From the NCBI RefSeq assembly GCF_001040945.1, contig NZ_CP011930.1:4459021-4523020 (forward strand): a DNA stretch of 64,000 nucleotides, written 5' to 3'. Made by a program: the position numbers and the translations under genes. Origin of the DNA: Herbaspirillum seropedicae (GTDB lineage Bacteria; Pseudomonadota; Gammaproteobacteria; Burkholderiales; Burkholderiaceae_D). Shown here in pieces: positions 60,407 through 64,000 of this stretch (the first letter of the stretch is position 1; the number at the start of each line of letters is the position of its first letter). Below the pieces are notes generated by a model that searched no databases, was not told the DNA's origin, and saw nothing but the letters and a program-made list of their open reading frames with translations.

Positions 60407-61009
60407 TCAGACCAGGCCGTCCTGCCCCTTCACCTCGGAAGCCTTCAGCCCGCCCAGGCGGGCGTTGAGGCGGCCACGGGTGGCGAAGGCCCAGATCAGC
60501 ACCACTTCGTCGCGGTTGGGACCATCGTTGAACTGGGCGCTGACGGTGTCGTAATGGGAGCGCACATACAGCGCATCCTTGTGCGCCAAGGGGATATCGA
60601 TGATGGTGCCGGGGCCACCGCGCTTGCCCGTCGACGGCACCCAGGACTTGGCCCCGCCCACGCCCTCGCGCACCGGATTGGCGGCCGGGTTGGTCAGCAA
60701 GGCATTGCCGTGTTCGTATTCACCATCCACGCCCACCAGGCAAGCCTTGCCATAGCTCTCGATGGCCTGGCCCTGGGCCGCCTCGCGGATGCGGCGGGCG
60801 AATTCCTGGCCCAGCAGCGGCGAAGGCTCGATCCAGGACGACAGGTCTTCGACATACTTGCCAGCGAAGGGATTGTGGAGGCAGGCGGCAATGACGATCT
60901 TGCGCAGCGGCGCGCCATCGGCCTCCTTGCCGCTCTCGCCAGCCAGGGTGTCTTCGATTTGCAGGAACCACTTGCGGATGTGGAAGTTGGCGAAATTGGG
61001 GCTCTTCAT
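60407..61009 (-). CDS. AA_synth family protein (amino acid synthesis domain), function uncertain
   Basis: 200 residues from ATG 61009 (AAGGACATTCC upstream). The pattern FHIRKWFLQIEDTLAGESGKEADGAPLRKIVIAACLHNPFAGKYVEDLS, then GKACLVGVDGEYEHGNALLTNP and KRGGPGTIIDIPLAHKDALYVRSHYDT, matches the AA_synth family (Pfam PF06684) as I recall it. The family name comes from distant annotation and no enzymatic role is settled; structures suggest a small-molecule-binding fold. In this operon it lies between the hydrolase and the VOC gene, which argues for a catabolic role. Confidence 0.75.
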   Translation of the reverse strand: MKSPNFANFHIRKWFLQIEDTLAGESGKEADGAPLRKIVIAACLHNPFAGKYVEDLSSWIEPSPLLGQEFARRIREAAQGQAIESYGKACLVGVDGEYEHGNALLTNPAANPVREGVGGAKSWVPSTGKRGGPGTIIDIPLAHKDALYVRSHYDTVSAQFNDGPNRDEVVLIWAFATRGRLNARLGGLKASEVKGQDGLV

Positions 61010-61075
61010 GGAATGTCCTTTGAACGATGCAATACAGTGCAATGGGATGCAGGCAAGCGGATAGCTGGCGCGGCC

Positions 61076-61573
61076 TTACAGCGGGTCCAGATGGAAGCTG
61101 TCGCTGGGGGCGTTGTACTGGCCCAGCAGGCGCTTGCCTTCTTCGTCGTCGTGCGCGGTCTCGAAGAAGAATTCGAAACGGTGTCCGTCGGGGTCGTGGA
61201 AATAGATGCCGTAGCCGACCTTGTGATCGGTGATCTTGAAGATCTCGATGCCCTTGGCGAGCAACATGCCGTAGAGGCGGCGGAATTCCTCCATGTCGCC
61301 CTCCACCTCCAGGCCGTAGTGCTGCATGTTGACCTCGCCACGCACGGCCTGGCTGGGTTCTTCCACACGGATGAGTGCGATGTCGTGGTGCTTCTTGCCG
61401 AAGGACAGGAACACCCAGCGCTCGGCGCGGGCCGTGACCGTCATGCCCAGCACGTCTTCGTACCAGGGCGCCGAACCATGCGGGTCCTTGACGAACAAGG
61501 CCAGGTGGGTGCGGCGGATGCGCGGCTTGATCACCGAAGCTGCGCTAGCGGCGGGGGTGGCGGTTGCGGACAT
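61076..61573 (-). CDS. VOC family protein (extradiol dioxygenase/glyoxalase fold)
   Basis: 165 residues from ATG 61573 (AGGAGGGCGTC upstream). The metal-ligand pattern is visible: H23 in RRTHLALFVKD, H85 in VNMQHYGLEVE and E134 in GHRFEFFFET, the two-His-one-Glu set used by type I extradiol dioxygenases and glyoxalases. At 165 residues it is one paired-domain module, shorter than the two-module catechol 2,3-dioxygenases (about 290). Ring cleavage of a catechol is one option, but a metal-dependent isomerase or lyase is equally possible. Confidence 0.85.
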   Translation of the reverse strand: MSATATPAASAASVIKPRIRRTHLALFVKDPHGSAPWYEDVLGMTVTARAERWVFLSFGKKHHDIALIRVEEPSQAVRGEVNMQHYGLEVEGDMEEFRRLYGMLLAKGIEIFKITDHKVGYGIYFHDPDGHRFEFFFETAHDDEEGKRLLGQYNAPSDSFHLDPL

Positions 61574-61588
61574 GACGCCCTCCTTTGT

Positions 61589-62626
61589 CTAGTCGATCGA
61601 TTGCGGATGGGCGTGCACCGGCGCCACGAAGGGCGTCCACGCCACCGAGGTGATTTCGCTGAAGTCGCGCCATTCCTTGTACCAGCTGCGGCCGCCATCG
61701 GTAGAGCGCAGCAGGTAGCCGTACTTAGTGCCAGCGAAGAGCAGTTGCGGGTCCGACGGATGGCCACCAAAGGCCCACACCGTGGAATTGGGTGCGGTAT
61801 GCAGCACGCTGGCCTGCCAGTTCTGGCCGCGATCCTCGGAGCGGTAGATGCGCGTGCGCGTGCCGGGCGTACCATCGCCAATGGCCAGCAGCAATTGATT
61901 GCCCTCTGGGTCCAGCGCCTGGATGGTGCGGGTGTAGTACATGCCGTCGAAGCGTTCCTTGGAGGCCTTGGCCGTGAAGCTGGCGGCATCGTCGGTGCTC
62001 TCGCAGACGGAGTTGACGGTCACCACCACATGCTTGACCGGCGCATCAGCGGTCGCGGGCAGCACGGTGATGGCGTGGATGTCGGAATTGTTGATGCCGC
62101 GGCCAGGGGTATCGATGCGGGTCCAGGTGTCGCCTTCGTCATTGCTGCGCCAGGCGCCGCCCTCTTCCACGCCGAACCAGACTTCCTGGGGCGCATCGGC
62201 ACGTACGAAGATGGTCAGGATGCGCGGCTTGTGGACGCCCGAGCAGAATTCCGGCAGTTCCACGTCCAGCTGTTGCCACGACAGCCCGCCATCGCGCGAG
62301 CGATACATGCGGGCGCGCGATGGTGCGCCGGTGCCGGCGAAGACCAGCTTGGGATTGCTGGGGCTGAAGGCGATCGACCAGACGGTCTGGTCATCCGCCG
62401 GCGAGGCAATGCGCTTGAAGTGCGCGCCGCCGTCGGTGCTCAGGCAAATGCCCGCATCAGCCCCCGCCAGCACGCGTGCGGGATCGGAGGGATCGACGGC
62501 CAGGCTGCGCACCACACCGTCGAATTCGATGGCTTCCTTCAGGCCCAGGCGGTGCCAGGTCGCGCCATTGTCGACGCTGCGCACGATGCCTTGGCCGGCG
62601 GTGCCGACCAGGATGGTTCCTTGCAT
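61589..62626 (-). CDS. WD40/YVTN/BNR-like repeat protein, cytoplasmic
   Basis: 345 residues from ATG 62626 (AGAGGACACC upstream). MQGTILVGTAGQGIVRSVDNGATWHRLGLKEAIEF starts a propeller with repeated BNR/Asp-box units (RSVDNGATWHR, LSTDGGAHFKR, RSRDGGLSWQQ, RSNDEGDTWTR, RSEDRGQNWQA, RSTDGGRSWYK). No signal peptide or membrane span is visible. Often mislabelled glycosyl hydrolase, it shows no recognised catalytic residues. It lies between the SDR and VOC genes, 15 bp and 40 bp away. A scaffold or ligand-binding role is inferred. Confidence 0.8.
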   Translation of the reverse strand: MQGTILVGTAGQGIVRSVDNGATWHRLGLKEAIEFDGVVRSLAVDPSDPARVLAGADAGICLSTDGGAHFKRIASPADDQTVWSIAFSPSNPKLVFAGTGAPSRARMYRSRDGGLSWQQLDVELPEFCSGVHKPRILTIFVRADAPQEVWFGVEEGGAWRSNDEGDTWTRIDTPGRGINNSDIHAITVLPATADAPVKHVVVTVNSVCESTDDAASFTAKASKERFDGMYYTRTIQALDPEGNQLLLAIGDGTPGTRTRIYRSEDRGQNWQASVLHTAPNSTVWAFGGHPSDPQLLFAGTKYGYLLRSTDGGRSWYKEWRDFSEITSVAWTPFVAPVHAHPQSID

Positions 62627-62666
62627 GATGGTGTCCTCTTCAGTCATTCAATATGTCGGTAGCGGG

Positions 62667-63461
62667 TCAGATATAGATGCCGCGGGTGATGCCGCCATCC
62701 ACCGCAATGGATTCGCCGGTGATGGCCGCCGCACGTGGCGACGCCAGGAACAGCACGACGTCGGCGATCTCTTCCACCTGCAGCACGCGGCGGATCGGTG
62801 TGGCCTTGGCATAGTTCTGCTCGACCTGTTCGGGGGTGAGGCCTTGCAGCTTGGCTTCCTTCTCATAGAGCTCGTGGATGTGCGGCGTCTCGACCACGCC
62901 GGGATGGATCACGTTGACGGTGATGCCGTCCGGGCCCAGCTGGTCCGACAGGGTCTTGGTGAGATGGCAGATGGCCACGTTGCGCATGCCGGACAGCTGC
63001 TTGCTGCCGCGCCCGGTCAGTCCGCCGATATTGATGATGCGGCCATAGCCGCCAGCACGCATGTGCGGGGCGACCGCCTTGGCAAAGCGCATGTAGCCGA
63101 CCACCTTGATGTTGATGTCTTCGAGCAGGCCTTCGGGACTGGCATGCTGGATTTCCGAACGCACCAGACCACCCGGATGGGCCGCGCCATTGACCAGGAT
63201 GTCGATGCGGCCGAAATGCTGCGCCGCCTGCGCCACGGCCGCTTCCACCTGTTCGGTATTGCTCACGTCGGCAGCGACCGCGATGACTTCGGTGCCGGTG
63301 CTCTGGCTGAGCGCACTGGCCACTTCTTCCAGCTTGCCCTTGCTGCGCGCCACGATGGCCACGCGCACGCCTTCACGCGCCAGCGCTTCGGCCACCGCCC
63401 GTCCGATGCCCAGGCTGCCGCCAGTGACGACGGCGGCCTTGCCTTGCAGTTTCAATTCCAT
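62667..63461 (-). CDS. SDR family oxidoreductase with degenerate catalytic triad
   Basis: 264 residues from ATG 63461 (GGAGCAAGC upstream). The Rossmann motif TGGSLGIGRAVAEAL (13-27), NGAAH (91-95) and the C-terminal PGVVETP/SIAVDGG pieces are intact, so NAD(P) binding is likely. The catalytic Ser-Tyr-Lys triad is not: INIGGLTG has Gly147 in place of Ser, and alignment through HLTKTL puts S157 where Tyr and N161 where Lys should be. The enzyme may be inactive or may use another mechanism such as NAD-dependent lyase or isomerase chemistry. Confidence 0.85.
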   Translation of the reverse strand: MELKLQGKAAVVTGGSLGIGRAVAEALAREGVRVAIVARSKGKLEEVASALSQSTGTEVIAVAADVSNTEQVEAAVAQAAQHFGRIDILVNGAAHPGGLVRSEIQHASPEGLLEDINIKVVGYMRFAKAVAPHMRAGGYGRIINIGGLTGRGSKQLSGMRNVAICHLTKTLSDQLGPDGITVNVIHPGVVETPHIHELYEKEAKLQGLTPEQVEQNYAKATPIRRVLQVEEIADVVLFLASPRAAAITGESIAVDGGITRGIYI

Positions 63462-63510
63462 GCTTGCTCCTTGTTCAATGCCAGGTCATGCCTGTGATGA
63501 GGAAAATGAT

Positions 63511-64000
63511 TTACAGCGCCATCTCGATGAGCGCAGGCCCCGTGCCGGCAAAGGCCGCCTGCAGCTGCTGCTGCAATTGCTGCGCGGTCTCGGCGCGCGA
63601 AGCCGGCACGCCATAGGACTGCGCCAGTCCCACCCAGTCGATGCGCGGATGGTCCAGCGCCGTCATCTGCGCGGCGCGCTCCCCCAGGGGGGCGCCGTCG
63701 CGGCGCAGTTCGTTGCGCAAGATGGCGTACTGGTGATTGGCGGCGATGAGCACCACCACCCTGGCGTTTTCATGCGCCAGCGACCACAGGGTCTGGATGG
63801 TGTATTGCGTGCTGCCATCCGAGAGCAGGCCGACCACGGTACGGTCCGGGCAAGCCACCGCCGCCCCCAGCGCCACCGGCAAGCCCTGGCCGATGGCCCC
63901 GCCGGTATTGGTCAGCACCGTATGCGGACGGGCCGCGTCCGAGACGGCATAGAAGGGATAGCCGCAAGTGCCGCCCTCGACCGACACGATGGCGCGCTCC
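63511..64000 (-). CDS. Thiamine-diphosphate enzyme, C-terminal part (benzoylformate decarboxylase/AHAS-like), 5' end beyond window
   Basis: The frame continues past position 64000. The visible 163 residues include SVEGGTCGYPFY, TNTGGAIGQGLPVALGAAVACPDRTVVGLLSDGSTQYTIQTLW and NHQYAILRNELRR, the ThDP/Mg-binding domain; the usual GDG starts as SDGS here. The overall pattern suits the benzoylformate decarboxylase/IlvB-like family, which decarboxylates 2-oxoacids or condenses them. In the block it would provide an aldehyde for the aldehyde dehydrogenase at 56-57.5 kb. The length and start cannot be seen. Confidence 0.85.
   Translation of the reverse strand, partial: ERAIVSVEGGTCGYPFYAVSDAARPHTVLTNTGGAIGQGLPVALGAAVACPDRTVVGLLSDGSTQYTIQTLWSLAHENARVVVLIAANHQYAILRNELRRDGAPLGERAAQMTALDHPRIDWVGLAQSYGVPASRAETAQQLQQQLQAAFAGTGPALIEMAL

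Overview
The window is a GC-rich stretch of a betaproteobacterial chromosome. Gene content and order fit the Oxalobacteraceae, most likely Herbaspirillum or a close relative. The pointers are ubiE with a Tim44-like gene and ubiJ, a 1333-residue FAD/Fe-S oxidoreductase, ptsN-hprK-rapZ, lolB-ispE-tRNA-Gln-prs-rplY, and gltBD. The genus is inferred from gene content and order; no 16S gene or other marker is present.

Region 1 (1-8.7 kb, minus): ubiquinone genes (ubiJ, Tim44-like, ubiE), then DUF971, HIT and the large FAD/Fe-S oxidoreductase. Two very short plus-strand ORFs with strong ribosome binding sites follow at 7.9-8.2 kb. A YqaA-type membrane protein ends the block. Region 2 (9-22.7 kb, mostly plus): ilvA, queF, pagP, ptsN-hprK-rapZ, the convergent mutM-mutY pair, then TPR lipoprotein-lolB-ispE-tRNA-Gln-prs-rplY. 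Region 3 (22.8-36.3 kb): a flotillin-like protein, an M61 peptidase, gltBD with a good promoter, a RAYT transposase flanked by an inverted motif, TerC with a His-rich zinc-ribbon protein, and NhaR. Region 4 (36.7-45.8 kb): a LysR/MFS divergent pair, AMP nucleosidase, periplasmic asparaginase, OpgD, tRNA-Arg, a small lipoprotein, cytochrome b561 and an azoreductase.

Region 5 (45.9-64 kb, all minus) is the accessory part. It reads from the right edge as a TPP enzyme, a degenerate SDR, a cytoplasmic BNR propeller, a VOC dioxygenase-like protein, an AA_synth protein, an alpha/beta hydrolase, a NIPSNAP protein, an MhpA-like FAD monooxygenase, an aldehyde dehydrogenase, a chemoreceptor and a class III aminotransferase. 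It continues with an envelope module: DUF1329, DUF1302 barrel, MMPL/RND pump and exported YCF48 propeller. My reading, which is inference, is a catabolic pathway for a hydrophobic or aromatic compound coupled to sensing and trans-envelope transport. This region is the best candidate for an undescribed system.

Other structure not explained by genes includes two 9-bp tandem repeat tracts about 19 kb apart with nearly the same unit, an 8-bp tandem repeat, long GC-rich intercistronic hairpins in the accessory block, and a 48-bp convergent overlap between rapZ and mutY. I found no CRISPR array, prophage, integrase, rRNA or replication origin.
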